Shown here piece by piece: positions 8,142-16,315 of a stretch of 36,817 nt of DNA. The stretch's first letter is position 1. Each line of letters opens with the position of its first letter. The translations under genes and the position numbers were made by a program. The notes under the pieces were generated by a model. It was not told where the DNA came from, did no database searches, and worked only from the letters and a program-made list of their open reading frames with translations. The DNA is taken from assembly GCA_902783005.1 (NCBI GenBank), contig CACZPI010000002.1, positions 1 through 36,817 on the forward strand. Reading direction: 5' to 3'. Source of the DNA: an uncultured Ruminococcus sp. GTDB lineage: Bacteria; Bacillota; Clostridia; Oscillospirales; Ruminococcaceae.

Positions 8142-9518
8142 TCATGCCTGTACGGCTTCTTTTTGCGGCTTTCCGGCAGGCTTGCTGGGCTCGGCGCCGT
8201 CCGGATGATCTCCGAACATACGGCAGACCTCGGTGATCTGTTCCTTGGCCTCCACAAAGGCATCCACAACGACCGGATCGAAATGCGTGCCGCTTTCCTT
8301 GCGGATCTGGGCATAGGCCTCATCCATCTGCATCGCGCCCTTGTAGCAGCGCTGCGATACGATCGCATCAAAGACATCCGCTACCGCCATGATCCGCGCA
8401 CACAGGGGAATGTCCTGCCCGCGGATGCCCTCCGGATAGCCCCGGCCGTTCCACCATTCGTGATGGTAGCAGGCCATCTGCTTGGCGATTTCGAGATAGC
8501 TCGATTTTCCAAGGTTCTTCTCTGCCTGTTCAAGCAGTGCCTTGCCGGCGGTGGTGTGGCTCTTCATGATCTCGTATTCTTCGTCGGTGAGCCGTCCCTC
8601 CTTTTTCAGGACGGAATCGGGAATGTGGATTTTCCCGATGTCATGCAGAGGCGCAGCAATGTACATGTCTGTAATGTACTGGTCAGTGAGAATGCTTGTG
8701 TAGAGATTCTCGGCCTTCAGCATCATCGCAATGATCTGTACATAGGTGGCAGTCCGCTTGATGTGGCCGCCGGTATTCTCATCACGGTTTTCGACAATAT
8801 CCGCCATGGTGACGATGATATTGTGCTGCATTTTCAGAACTTCCTCCTGAAAATGGATCTTCTTGTTTCCCTGCAGGATCAGAATAATGATCGTGATGGT
8901 CATAACAAAGCCGATCACGCTTGAAATGAAGACGCTCTGCATCACCGCAAAGCGGTAGCTTGATTCCGTGACATTCGTGTAATTGGAAAAGGTCGCTGCA
9001 AAAAGGAACATCAGTCCGCCGATCACATACAGCAGGATCCGTTCCCAGTTTTCAAGGTGCCGGTAACGGCTGTCCTGATTGAAGGTATTGCGCCACGACT
9101 GCCCGGCAAACAGAAATACCACAAATGCCAGATCCACCAATCCGTACAGGATGATCGAGAAGATCTGGTTGGCCGTGTCATTGAGATTGAGCATGACGAC
9201 GGGAAGCTGCTTGGGCGTCATAATAAGGCCGTAGCTGATGCCGAGGATCGGAATGGTCTGGAGCACAGACAGAAACCGCATCTTGCCGTGGCCGGTCAGG
9301 AGCAAATAGAGAACCACCGAGCCTCCGAGCATCATAAGCGAGACCGGAACGCTCAGGAAAAATCCGCATGCAAGACATGCCACGCATGCGATCCCGTGAT
9401 ACAGCGCCCGCATCCACGGACGGCGCAGCGGCGGGATCAGGAAAATGTACCGCATCAGCAGGACAGTCACGATAAAATGTGTCAGAATACCGATGCATCT
9501 GTAAATCTGGACAAGCAT
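8142..9518 (-). CDS. Membrane HD-GYP domain protein (putative c-di-GMP phosphodiesterase)
   Basis: The start at 9518 follows AGGAGGGC and gives 458 residues. Residues 1-215 hold about seven or eight membrane spans; a short helical link (220-240) leads to an HD-GYP domain (about 232-430) with HDIGK (292-296), the HHE pair (352-354) and GRGYPEG (358-364). HD-GYP proteins hydrolyse cyclic di-GMP, or related dinucleotides, with a bimetal centre; all key residues are present, so it is probably active on the inner membrane face. The N-terminal sensor region is not a recognised named domain. The C-terminal tail (about 435-458) is Lys/Pro-rich and likely disordered. It is alone on its transcript, divergent from the clostripain-like gene. 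What it senses is unknown. Confidence 0.9.
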   Translation of the reverse strand: MLVQIYRCIGILTHFIVTVLLMRYIFLIPPLRRPWMRALYHGIACVACLACGFFLSVPVSLMMLGGSVVLYLLLTGHGKMRFLSVLQTIPILGISYGLIMTPKQLPVVMLNLNDTANQIFSIILYGLVDLAFVVFLFAGQSWRNTFNQDSRYRHLENWERILLYVIGGLMFLFAATFSNYTNVTESSYRFAVMQSVFISSVIGFVMTITIIILILQGNKKIHFQEEVLKMQHNIIVTMADIVENRDENTGGHIKRTATYVQIIAMMLKAENLYTSILTDQYITDMYIAAPLHDIGKIHIPDSVLKKEGRLTDEEYEIMKSHTTAGKALLEQAEKNLGKSSYLEIAKQMACYHHEWWNGRGYPEGIRGQDIPLCARIMAVADVFDAIVSQRCYKGAMQMDEAYAQIRKESGTHFDPVVVDAFVEAKEQITEVCRMFGDHPDGAEPSKPAGKPQKEAVQA

Positions 9519-9552
9519 AATGCCCTCCTGTTCATCTGGATACTTACTTTTT

Positions 9553-9581
9553 ATTATAGCATAAATGCCGTCATATTGCAA
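9553..9581 (-). promoter_or_regulatory. Promoter of the HD-GYP gene
   Basis: On the minus strand TTGCAA (9581-9576) and TATAAT (9558-9553) are 17 bp apart with TGC before the -10. The start codon is about 35 bases downstream of the -10. Confidence 0.85.
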
Positions 9582-9620
9582 GCAGTTTTTCTTTGAATTA
9601 CCAGAAAGGCGGATGTATGC

Positions 9621-9649
9621 TTGACAATCCGCGCAAAATCGTGTACAAT
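9621..9649 (+). promoter_or_regulatory. Promoter of the clostripain-like protease gene
   Basis: TTGACA and TACAAT are separated by 17 bp. It is divergent from the HD-GYP promoter 40 bases to the left and gives a leader of about 75 bases. Confidence 0.85.
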
Positions 9650-9729
9650 AAAAGCATACAGGCATGTAAGTGCATGCCGAATCTGTGACCACCGGCTCCG
9701 GCCGGAATATCCATACAGGAGGTACCTAC

Positions 9730-12114
9730 ATGGAACCCAACAGACCACGTTCCAGAGATAAAAACGTCACATCCGGCGGCTCCGGCGTGCATCGCCGCGG
9801 CGACGGACTCGGCACAGGCCCCGTCGGCCAGGGAGGCCCCGGCAGACCTTCGGGGGGCGGAAACGGAATGCGTGCTGCTGCCGGCGGCGGAGGACTTGCA
9901 CTCATCGCGATCGTCGTTGTCATGCTCCTTTCCGGCAATTCCGGATCCGGTTCGGGGCTGCTCAGCGCACTCCTTGGCAGTGGGGGCGATGCTTCCTATT
10001 ATCAGGACTATTCCTCGACATCCGGCTCTGTTCCGCAGGGATTCAGCTTCGGCAATGAAGCAGCTTCTTCCTCTTCTGTGAGCTATTCGGCATCCGGGGG
10101 CGGCTCGGTCGATACCACTGTGGCAGCAGGCTCCCGTGCCAAGCGCACCGAGATTCTCGGCAACGGTCAGGATACCGTGACCATGATGATCTACATGTGC
10201 GGCACCGACCTCGAATCGCGCAGCGGCATGGCTTCCTCCGACCTGCAGGAGATCGCCAATTCCCGCATTGCCGACAATATGAATATCATTGTCTATACCG
10301 GCGGATGCTCCGGATGGAAAACCTCCGGTATCAGCAGCAATGTCAACCAGATCTATCAGGTGGTCAGCGGCGGCCTCAAGCCCCTTGTTGCCGACGACGG
10401 CGCCAAGTCCATGACGGAGCCTGCAACGCTCTCCGGATTCATCCAGTACTGCGCCAAGAATTTTCCGGCAAACCGCAATGAGCTGATCCTCTGGGATCAC
10501 GGCGGCGGATCCGTTTCCGGCTACGGCTACGATGAAAAGTACAAGGACAAGGGCTCAATGTCCCTTGCCGGTGTCCGGGTGGCGCTTCGCAACGGCGGTG
10601 TCACGTTTGATTTCGTCGGCTTCGATGCCTGCCTGATGGCGACCGCGGAAACAGCGCTGATGCTCAATGACTATGCCGATTACCTGATCGCCTCCGAGGA
10701 AACGGAGCCGGGCATCGGCTGGTACTATACCAACTGGGTCAGCAAGTTCTCCGACAATACCTCGATGCCGACTGTCGAGCTTGGCAAGCTGATCGTGGAT
10801 GATTTTGTCAGTGAATGCGGCAAGCGCTGCGCCGGTCAGAAGACCACGCTTTCCGTGATCGACCTGGCGGAATTCTCCAACACCGTTCCGGCGGATCTGA
10901 GCAAATTCTCGCGTTCCGTCAGCGCCCTCATCAAGCAGGAGGATTACAAGACGGTTTCGGATGCACGGTATTCGACCCGTGAATTCGCACAGAGCTCCAA
11001 AATCGACCAGGTCGATCTGGTCAACCTTGCTGAGAATGTCGGCACCGAAGAGGGCAAGGCACTTGCAGAATCCCTTCGCAATGCCGTCAAGTACAACCGC
11101 ACCTCCTCCAACATGACCAATGCCTACGGCGTGTCGATCTATTTCCCGTACCGCCGCACCTCCTATGTGGACAAGGCAGTCAATACCTACAGCCAGATCG
11201 GCATGGATGACGAGTATTCCAAGTGTATCCGCGAATTTGCATCGCTTGAGACCTCCGGTCAGGTTGCCGCAGGCGGCTCGTCGTCTGCCATGGGATCTCT
11301 GTTTGACATTGCAGGATCTCTGAGCGGTTCCTCCGGCAGCTCCGAAATGATCGGACAGCTCCTCGGCAGCTTCCTGTCGGGCAGAAGCAATATTGACGGG
11401 CTTGACCGTTCCAATACAGACTTCATGAATGACAGTGCGCTTGGTGAGCAGGGAACTGCCGATTATCTGGCCATGAATTACTTCGATACTTCCTGCCTGC
11501 AATGGCAGCAGGATGGTTCCGACTGGAAGATGTCCCTTCCGGATACCCAGTGGGCGATGGTACACAGTCTCGACCTGAATATGTTCTACGACGACGGTGC
11601 AGGCTATGTTGACCTGGGCATGGACAATCTCTACGACTTTGACGAGAACGGTAATCTGGTGGCTGATACCGACCGCAACTGGCTTTCCATCGGCGGTCAG
11701 CCTGTTGCCTACTATCATACTGATACCACAGATGACGGCAGTCATTATGTTATCAGCGGCTATGTGCCTTGCTTCGTCAACGGTGAGCGCATGAATCTGA
11801 TTTTGGTATTCGATTCCGACAATCCCAACGGCTACATTGCCGGTGCGACCACCGATTATGTCGGAGGCGAAACAGAGACCGTTGCCAAGAGCCTGACGGA
11901 GCTGACAAACGGCGACCAGATCGACTTTGTCTGTGATTACTACACCTACGATCAGCAGTATCAGGATACCTATTATCTGGGCGATACCCTGACGTATTCC
12001 GATAACCTGACGATCAGCAATACCAATGTCGGTGACGGCACGATCCTCATTACCTACCGCTTTACCGACATCTACAACCAGTCCTACTGGACAGAGCCCC
12101 TTCGCATTGACTGA
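9730..12114 (+). CDS. Membrane-anchored clostripain-family (C11) cysteine protease
   Basis: The start at 9730 follows ACAGGAGG, giving 794 residues. Residues 1-48 are a Gly/Arg/Pro-rich cytoplasmic tail with the block RRGDGLGTGPVG. One membrane span follows (about 55-68), then a Gly/Ser linker, then a peptidase C11 domain from about 150 (TVTMMIYMCGTDLES) with the catalytic His in WDHGGG (H257) and Cys in FDACLM (C301). The part after about 540 is beta-rich and unassigned. C11 enzymes cut after basic residues, often after self-cleavage. Here it should face outwards, tethered to the membrane. It is monocistronic and ends at a terminator just before the sigma operon. I recall the RRG-GLGTGPVG tail from related Firmicutes proteins but its function is unknown to me. 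Confidence 0.85.
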   Translation: MEPNRPRSRDKNVTSGGSGVHRRGDGLGTGPVGQGGPGRPSGGGNGMRAAAGGGGLALIAIVVVMLLSGNSGSGSGLLSALLGSGGDASYYQDYSSTSGSVPQGFSFGNEAASSSSVSYSASGGGSVDTTVAAGSRAKRTEILGNGQDTVTMMIYMCGTDLESRSGMASSDLQEIANSRIADNMNIIVYTGGCSGWKTSGISSNVNQIYQVVSGGLKPLVADDGAKSMTEPATLSGFIQYCAKNFPANRNELILWDHGGGSVSGYGYDEKYKDKGSMSLAGVRVALRNGGVTFDFVGFDACLMATAETALMLNDYADYLIASEETEPGIGWYYTNWVSKFSDNTSMPTVELGKLIVDDFVSECGKRCAGQKTTLSVIDLAEFSNTVPADLSKFSRSVSALIKQEDYKTVSDARYSTREFAQSSKIDQVDLVNLAENVGTEEGKALAESLRNAVKYNRTSSNMTNAYGVSIYFPYRRTSYVDKAVNTYSQIGMDDEYSKCIREFASLETSGQVAAGGSSSAMGSLFDIAGSLSGSSGSSEMIGQLLGSFLSGRSNIDGLDRSNTDFMNDSALGEQGTADYLAMNYFDTSCLQWQQDGSDWKMSLPDTQWAMVHSLDLNMFYDDGAGYVDLGMDNLYDFDENGNLVADTDRNWLSIGGQPVAYYHTDTTDDGSHYVISGYVPCFVNGERMNLILVFDSDNPNGYIAGATTDYVGGETETVAKSLTELTNGDQIDFVCDYYTYDQQYQDTYYLGDTLTYSDNLTISNTNVGDGTILITYRFTDIYNQSYWTEPLRID

Positions 12115-12121
12115 TATTCTG

Positions 12122-12147
12122 CATCCCCCGGTGCGTTCCGGGGGATG
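12122..12147 (+). terminator. Terminator after the clostripain-like gene
   Basis: CATCCCCCGG and CCGGGGGATG form a perfect 10-bp stem with a 6-base loop, followed by GTTCTTTCTT. Confidence 0.85.
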
Positions 12148-12155
12148 GTTCTTTC

Positions 12156-12184
12156 TTGACGAGGACGGGATCTTCTGGTATACT
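12156..12184 (+). promoter_or_regulatory. Promoter of the ECF sigma / stalk protein operon
   Basis: TTGACG and TATACT are separated by 17 bp, with TGG before the -10. It is of housekeeping type; I see no clear ECF-type (AAC ... CGT) autoregulatory promoter in the roughly 105-base leader. Confidence 0.85.
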
Positions 12185-12289
12185 GGAGACAGAAAGGATA
12201 GCCGGACGTTCATAATTATTTTACAATTTGCACCCGCAATGCATCCCGGTTCATCCGTTATACCCTATGAAGGGAGGTACATACGATCC

Positions 12290-12754
12290 ATGGATAAAAC
12301 AGAGTTAAAATCGCTTTATGAAAAACTCTTTCAATACTGCTACAGCCGACTGTCAGACCGCGACCGTGCGGAGGATGCCGTGCAGGAGACCTTCCTTCGA
12401 TTCCTGGAGCATCCGGAATACCAGGGCAGCGGCAAGGAGCAGCAGTATTTGTATACCATCGCAAGAAACCTGTGCATTGATGCATACCGCAGGCGACCGC
12501 ATGAGGAGCTGGCAGAGGATGTGATCGACGAATCTGCCCAGGATCCGTCCCATCCGGATCGTATGCTCCTGCGTGCGATTCTCGACAGCCTTCCGGAGGA
12601 TGAGCGCGAGCTGATCGTGCTGCGTTATGTCTCCGGGCTGTCTGTCCGGGAGATCGCGGCCATTTCAGGAGTTTCGTGGTTTGCCATGAACCGCAGGATC
12701 AGGCGCATTCTCGGCAAAATGCGTGAGCAATTCGGAAAGGAGGAGTCAGTATGA
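12290..12754 (+). CDS. ECF-type RNA polymerase sigma factor
   Basis: This 154-residue protein has the two sigma-70 core parts and little else. Region 2 (about 1-72) includes DRAEDAVQETFLRFLEH and YLYTIARNLCIDAYRR; region 4 (about 98-150) includes LPEDERELIVLRYVSGLSVREIAAISGVS followed by a basic recognition helix. The link between them is short, as in ECF (group 4) factors, which redirect polymerase to small regulons. The start at 12290 follows GGGAGG. Its last codon overlaps the start of the stalk-protein gene (ATGA), so the two are translationally coupled, as sigma/anti-sigma pairs often are. The regulon cannot be read from the window. Confidence 0.9.
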   Translation: MDKTELKSLYEKLFQYCYSRLSDRDRAEDAVQETFLRFLEHPEYQGSGKEQQYLYTIARNLCIDAYRRRPHEELAEDVIDESAQDPSHPDRMLLRAILDSLPEDERELIVLRYVSGLSVREIAAISGVSWFAMNRRIRRILGKMREQFGKEESV

Positions 12755-13668
12755 GCAAACAAAGCAGAAACATGGATGATCTGCTGCAGGAGCTCGGCAA
12801 GACCTTTCCGACTCCGGATCCGAAGCGTGAGCAGGAATTCCTGGATAATTACCCCTTGAATGAGGAAACGCCCCGGCTTGTACCGATGCAGCAAGCCGGA
12901 AGGAGACGGCTTGTCTATGGTTTGCCTGCGGCGGCCATGGCGATCCTGATGCTGGCCGGTGGAATCGGGGTATGGCGTTCCACGCACAGCCGGATCCCTG
13001 CCGTTCCTGTGGAGACAACGACCGTGACGGTGATCGAAACGACTGTGCCGGCAGAAAGCGTCTTGAAGACCGAACCGGAGCCATCCTATGCGGATCCGAC
13101 GGAGGCTGTACCCGATCCCACTGCCGGGACGGATGCACCGGAGGCAGAGCACAGGACAGAGCCGGCCACCACGGGAACAACGACCATGCAGCAGATCCCG
13201 GCAAGGACGGAAACCATGCCGACGAATGGTGCGGAAACGCTCCCGGAGGCCGTGACCGAGACGCAGGACGCTGCTACCCGCACGACCACAAACACCATCC
13301 CGCCTGACCATACAAAGAAAGATGATACGGCACAATCCCCCACGGAGCGTGAGCCGGTTGTTCCGGTGGAGAACACAGAGACTACCGCCGTGCAAACCGC
13401 CGAAACAGCAGCGACAGAGAAAACGGCAGCTTCCACCGTGCATACCCATGCCACCACGACGGCGGCACAAATTCAAACCACGGCAGCCGATGAGGTTCCG
13501 TCACAGACCAGAGTACCGGAGCTGACCACGGATGCCACATGGATCTGGACATCCACAACCTATGATCCCTGGCCGTGGGAATTTACGGAATATACCAGCA
13601 TTGAGACCACGACCACAACGATTACCACAGAGGAGACGGAGGAAACGACCGATTCCCTCTCATCATGA
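12751..13668 (+). CDS. Single-span protein with Thr-rich outer stalk, putative anti-sigma partner
   Basis: The 305 residues divide into a short charged cytoplasmic part (1-53, with MDDLLQELGKTFPTPD), one membrane span (about 55-75) and an outer segment (76-305) dominated by Thr, Glu, Pro and Ala. Near the C-terminus a small aromatic patch (WIWTSTTYDPWPWEF, about 267-281) interrupts the Thr-rich run. There is no LPxTG, dockerin, zinc anti-sigma motif (HxxxCxxC) or known sugar-binding fold. The start overlaps the sigma-factor stop and has AAGGAGGAG, so position and topology suggest a membrane regulator of that sigma factor. The composition matches the linkers of the nearby dockerin proteins. 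The function is inferred from context only. Confidence 0.7.
   Translation: MSKQSRNMDDLLQELGKTFPTPDPKREQEFLDNYPLNEETPRLVPMQQAGRRRLVYGLPAAAMAILMLAGGIGVWRSTHSRIPAVPVETTTVTVIETTVPAESVLKTEPEPSYADPTEAVPDPTAGTDAPEAEHRTEPATTGTTTMQQIPARTETMPTNGAETLPEAVTETQDAATRTTTNTIPPDHTKKDDTAQSPTEREPVVPVENTETTAVQTAETAATEKTAASTVHTHATTTAAQIQTTAADEVPSQTRVPELTTDATWIWTSTTYDPWPWEFTEYTSIETTTTTITTEETEETTDSLSS
13010..13660 (+). repeat. Low-complexity Thr-codon region in the stalk gene
   Basis: ACC, ACG and ACA codons recur with GAG, GAA and GCC, giving an imperfect, non-tandem low-complexity stretch coding for the Thr/Glu/Pro/Ala stalk. No fixed repeat unit is visible. Confidence 0.7.
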
Positions 13669-13680
13669 AACTCCATTCCG

Positions 13681-13710
13681 CGCCGGACGCCAGTTGTCCA
13701 GCGTATTTTT
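13681..13710 (+). terminator. Terminator after the sigma/stalk operon
   Basis: CGCCGGAC (13681-13688) pairs with GTCCAGCG (13696-13703) with one mismatch and a 7-base loop, followed by TATTTTTCTT. Confidence 0.7.
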
Positions 13711-13735
13711 CTTCCCACAAACCTTTAGAAAATAC

Positions 13736-13764
13736 TTGCAATTTGTGAACAAATATGGTATACT
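13736..13764 (+). promoter_or_regulatory. Promoter of the M6-like protease gene with an internal palindrome
   Basis: TTGCAA and TATACT are 17 bp apart with TGG before the -10. The spacer holds ATTTGT-GA-ACAAAT (13741-13754), a perfect 6-bp inverted repeat between the -35 and -10 boxes. This is an ideal place for a repressor, or for a MerR-like activator that distorts the spacer. Confidence 0.85.
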
Positions 13765-13829
13765 ATATCTATAAATAAAAAACTGTACTGGGAATCGGGT
13801 ATCTAAATCGTTTTCAGGAGGACAGTATT

Positions 13830-15569
13830 ATGAAGAAGAAACTAACCACTTTGCTTGCTGCGGCCGGAACCGCAGCGCTCATGGCATTCGGAGGGATGCA
13901 TGCCGGTGCCGTGGAGAACTACTACACAGGCGATGTGACACTCGATGATGAGGTGTCGGTCACGGACATTATCCTGATGCAGAAGTATCTGCTCCGCATG
14001 GAGACTTTGTCTCAGGATGCATTGTATCTGGGTGACCTGGACAACAACGAAACGGTCGATATCCGCGATCTTGCGCTTCTCAAGCACGGCGTGCTGACCG
14101 GTGACTGGAATTTCGTATATTCCTATTACGAAACTACCACGGAAGCCGTGACCACCACTACAACCACAACTACAACATCTGCCGCGACCACAACGGCGAC
14201 CGAAACCACCGAAACCACCCGCCGCACAAGGCGTTCGACGGAATCCGAAACCACGACGACCACGGCGGCCACAACCACATCCGCTTCTTCTGAAACGACA
14301 CAGACGGAAGCCACGACCACCGAAACGACGACCACGACTGTAGGCACCGACTTTATCAAGGCGCCGATTGAGGAAGTGGTCGGCTACCTTCCGTCGCAGG
14401 GCAAGGCTAATCTGGTCGTGCTGTATGTGGATTTCCCGGACTGCCGGTATGATTACGAGCCGACGCTCGAGGAGCTGACGCAGTACTGCTTCTCTGCGGA
14501 TGACGGGGCAGGGGATTCCAATTATCCCTTCAATTCGATGCATGCTTTCTACAACCGCGCTTCCAAGGGTGCCATGGATCTGACCGGCACCGTGCTGCGC
14601 TACACGACCAAGAACAATCAGTCCTATTATGATGAAAGCCGCGAGACTGCGGCAGAGGAAGCGTTGTCTTATTATAACAGCAGCGTGGACTTCTCGCAGT
14701 ATGATGCGGACGGAGACGGCTGCATTGATACAGTGCTGGTTTCCGTGCCGACAGCCGCCGGAAATGATTTCTGGTGGCCGTGTGCGGGGCCTTCGGGCAG
14801 CGAAAAGCGATTCGACGGCAAGTATATCGGCCATCTTATCACCGGTAATGCCCAGGTGAAGTCCTCGACCGACCACCGCAATTTCTGTTCCAGCTATCTG
14901 CATGAGATGGGACACTGCATGGGTCTGCCGGATTATTACCTCTATTATGATGAGGATTATGAGGGATTCCATGGCATCGAGAATACTGCCGGTCTGGAGC
15001 TGATGGATGTGGATGCATCCACCGATCTGTGCTGCTTCTCCAAGCTGATGCTCGGCTGGTACCGTCAGAATCAGATCACGGTCTATGACCGGAGCGCAGG
15101 GGGTACGCAGACATTCACCCTGCACAATGCGCAGACGGATGACGGTGACTGCCTGATTCTGCCGTGCGGCGACCTTGACAGCAAGTACCACAGCGAATAC
15201 ATGATCGTGGAGTATTTCACCAACGAGGGCAATAATTCCGCACCGATCTATGACTGGTTCTCCTCCGGAAACGGCATCCGCGTGTACCATATCAAGGCTG
15301 ACCTGTATTTCAACGGATGGTGGACATCGTTCAAATACGAGAACGGCGGAGAAATGACAAACGAGGATGATGCCGGCATCCGGCTGATCCGCCTTGCCAA
15401 TGACGCCGAGGGCGGCGATCCTTTCATGACAGGCGATGTGATCGACGGCAGCATTTCGGGATTCCACTGGTATGATGCCAATGAAAATGAATCGGTCGAT
15501 ACCGGCTATTCCATTTCCGTCGGGGAATTGAAGGACGGCGCGTACACCGTAACGGTTACACAGAATTAA
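13830..15569 (+). CDS. Secreted M6-like metalloprotease with N-terminal dockerin
   Basis: The 579-residue protein starts after CAGGAGG and has a signal peptide (cleavage near HAGA-VE, about 27). A type I dockerin follows directly (about 32-92), with calcium loops in GDVTLDDEVSVTD and GDLDNNETVDIRD. A Thr-rich linker (about 102-170) leads to a protease domain (from about 175) with the zinc motif HEMGHCMGLPD (H358, E359, H362, D368), the pattern of immune inhibitor A-type M6 peptidases. It should be exported and held on a cohesin scaffold, where it could process or turn over surface proteins. In most cellulosomal enzymes the dockerin is C-terminal, so this order is unusual. It is monocistronic, with its own promoter and terminator. 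Confidence 0.88.
   Translation: MKKKLTTLLAAAGTAALMAFGGMHAGAVENYYTGDVTLDDEVSVTDIILMQKYLLRMETLSQDALYLGDLDNNETVDIRDLALLKHGVLTGDWNFVYSYYETTTEAVTTTTTTTTTSAATTTATETTETTRRTRRSTESETTTTTAATTTSASSETTQTEATTTETTTTTVGTDFIKAPIEEVVGYLPSQGKANLVVLYVDFPDCRYDYEPTLEELTQYCFSADDGAGDSNYPFNSMHAFYNRASKGAMDLTGTVLRYTTKNNQSYYDESRETAAEEALSYYNSSVDFSQYDADGDGCIDTVLVSVPTAAGNDFWWPCAGPSGSEKRFDGKYIGHLITGNAQVKSSTDHRNFCSSYLHEMGHCMGLPDYYLYYDEDYEGFHGIENTAGLELMDVDASTDLCCFSKLMLGWYRQNQITVYDRSAGGTQTFTLHNAQTDDGDCLILPCGDLDSKYHSEYMIVEYFTNEGNNSAPIYDWFSSGNGIRVYHIKADLYFNGWWTSFKYENGGEMTNEDDAGIRLIRLANDAEGGDPFMTGDVIDGSISGFHWYDANENESVDTGYSISVGELKDGAYTVTVTQN
14131..14345 (+). repeat. Low-complexity Thr-codon region (protease linker)
   Basis: Runs of ACC, ACG and ACA codons encode the Thr-rich linker between the dockerin and protease domain. 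The minus strand reads as a spurious Val-rich frame. A similar shorter stretch lies at 7775-7865 in the pectate lyase. Confidence 0.75.
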
Positions 15570-15573
15570 GCCA

Positions 15574-15602
15574 AAGCAGCCTCCCGCCTTGGGAGGCTGC
15601 TT
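15574..15602 (+). terminator. Terminator after the M6-like protease gene
   Basis: A perfect 12-bp stem (15574-15585 with 15591-15602) with a 5-base loop, followed by GCATTTTTC. Its last two bases overlap the next promoter's -35 box. Confidence 0.9.
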
Positions 15603-15629
15603 GCATTTTTCGGGAAAGTGTGCTATAAT
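15601..15629 (+). promoter_or_regulatory. Promoter of the SIMPL-permease-tatD operon
   Basis: TTGCAT and TATAAT are separated by 17 bp with TGC before the -10. It is packed directly against the preceding terminator. Confidence 0.85.
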
Positions 15630-15658
15630 AGTACCATTGCGATGAAAGGAGTATTCCT

Positions 15659-16315
15659 ATGGAAAGAACAATTTCTGTCCGCGGTACAGGAACGGTGCGG
15701 CTCAGACCGGATACCGTGCGGCTGACCGTCCGTACAGAGGTGCGGGATCTGGACTTTACGATCTGCATGACGCAGGCACAGGTGCATCAGGAGGAATTGA
15801 CCGGGGCGGTTGAACGCTGCGGATTCCGTGCGGAGGATCTGAAAACCGTCACCAGCCGGATCCATCCCGAATATGAAACCGTCGAGGACAGACCCGGCCA
15901 TTATACACAGGCATTTTCCGGATTCTGCATGGAGCATGAGCTGGAGCTGCAGTTCCCGCTCGATCCTGAAACGCTTGGTGCTGCATTTGAAGCGGTGTCA
16001 GCCTGCGGGTCGGTGATGCACTGCTCAGTCAATTATGAACTTGCAGACCCCGATGCTGCCCGGGAACAGCTTCTTGCGGAGGCTGCCCGCGATGCCCGGC
16101 GCCGTGCGGAGATCCTTTGCAGCGCATCGGGTGTCAGGCTCGGGGAGCTGCTCCATATTGGCTATCAGTTTGACGGGAATGACGGCATTCCGGATGCATC
16201 CTGCTGCGCAGACGGTGCCGCACCGAAGCTGCTGCGTGCCTTCGGTGCAGTCAATACCGTTCCGGATGACATCTGCCTGACCGATTCCGCGGAATTCATA
16301 TGGGCGATCTCATGA
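15659..16315 (+). CDS. SIMPL domain (DUF541) protein
   Basis: These 218 residues fit the SIMPL/DUF541 family: an opening strand ISVRGTGTVRLRPDTVRLTV, alternating strands and helices, and a C-terminal helix AREQLLAEAARDARRRAEILCSASG followed by GELLHIGYQ. Family members are usually secreted or periplasmic and poorly understood (some bind kinases or affect stress tolerance). Here no signal peptide is seen, so the protein is probably cytoplasmic. The start at 15659 follows AAAGGAG. The last 16 bases overlap the permease gene, indicating coupled translation. Confidence 0.75.
   Translation: MERTISVRGTGTVRLRPDTVRLTVRTEVRDLDFTICMTQAQVHQEELTGAVERCGFRAEDLKTVTSRIHPEYETVEDRPGHYTQAFSGFCMEHELELQFPLDPETLGAAFEAVSACGSVMHCSVNYELADPDAAREQLLAEAARDARRRAEILCSASGVRLGELLHIGYQFDGNDGIPDASCCADGAAPKLLRAFGAVNTVPDDICLTDSAEFIWAIS

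Noticed and set aside
13010..14345. Thr-codon low-complexity stretches as CRISPR or tandem repeats
   Set aside because: There is no fixed repeat length or unique spacers; they encode Thr-rich stalk and linker segments.
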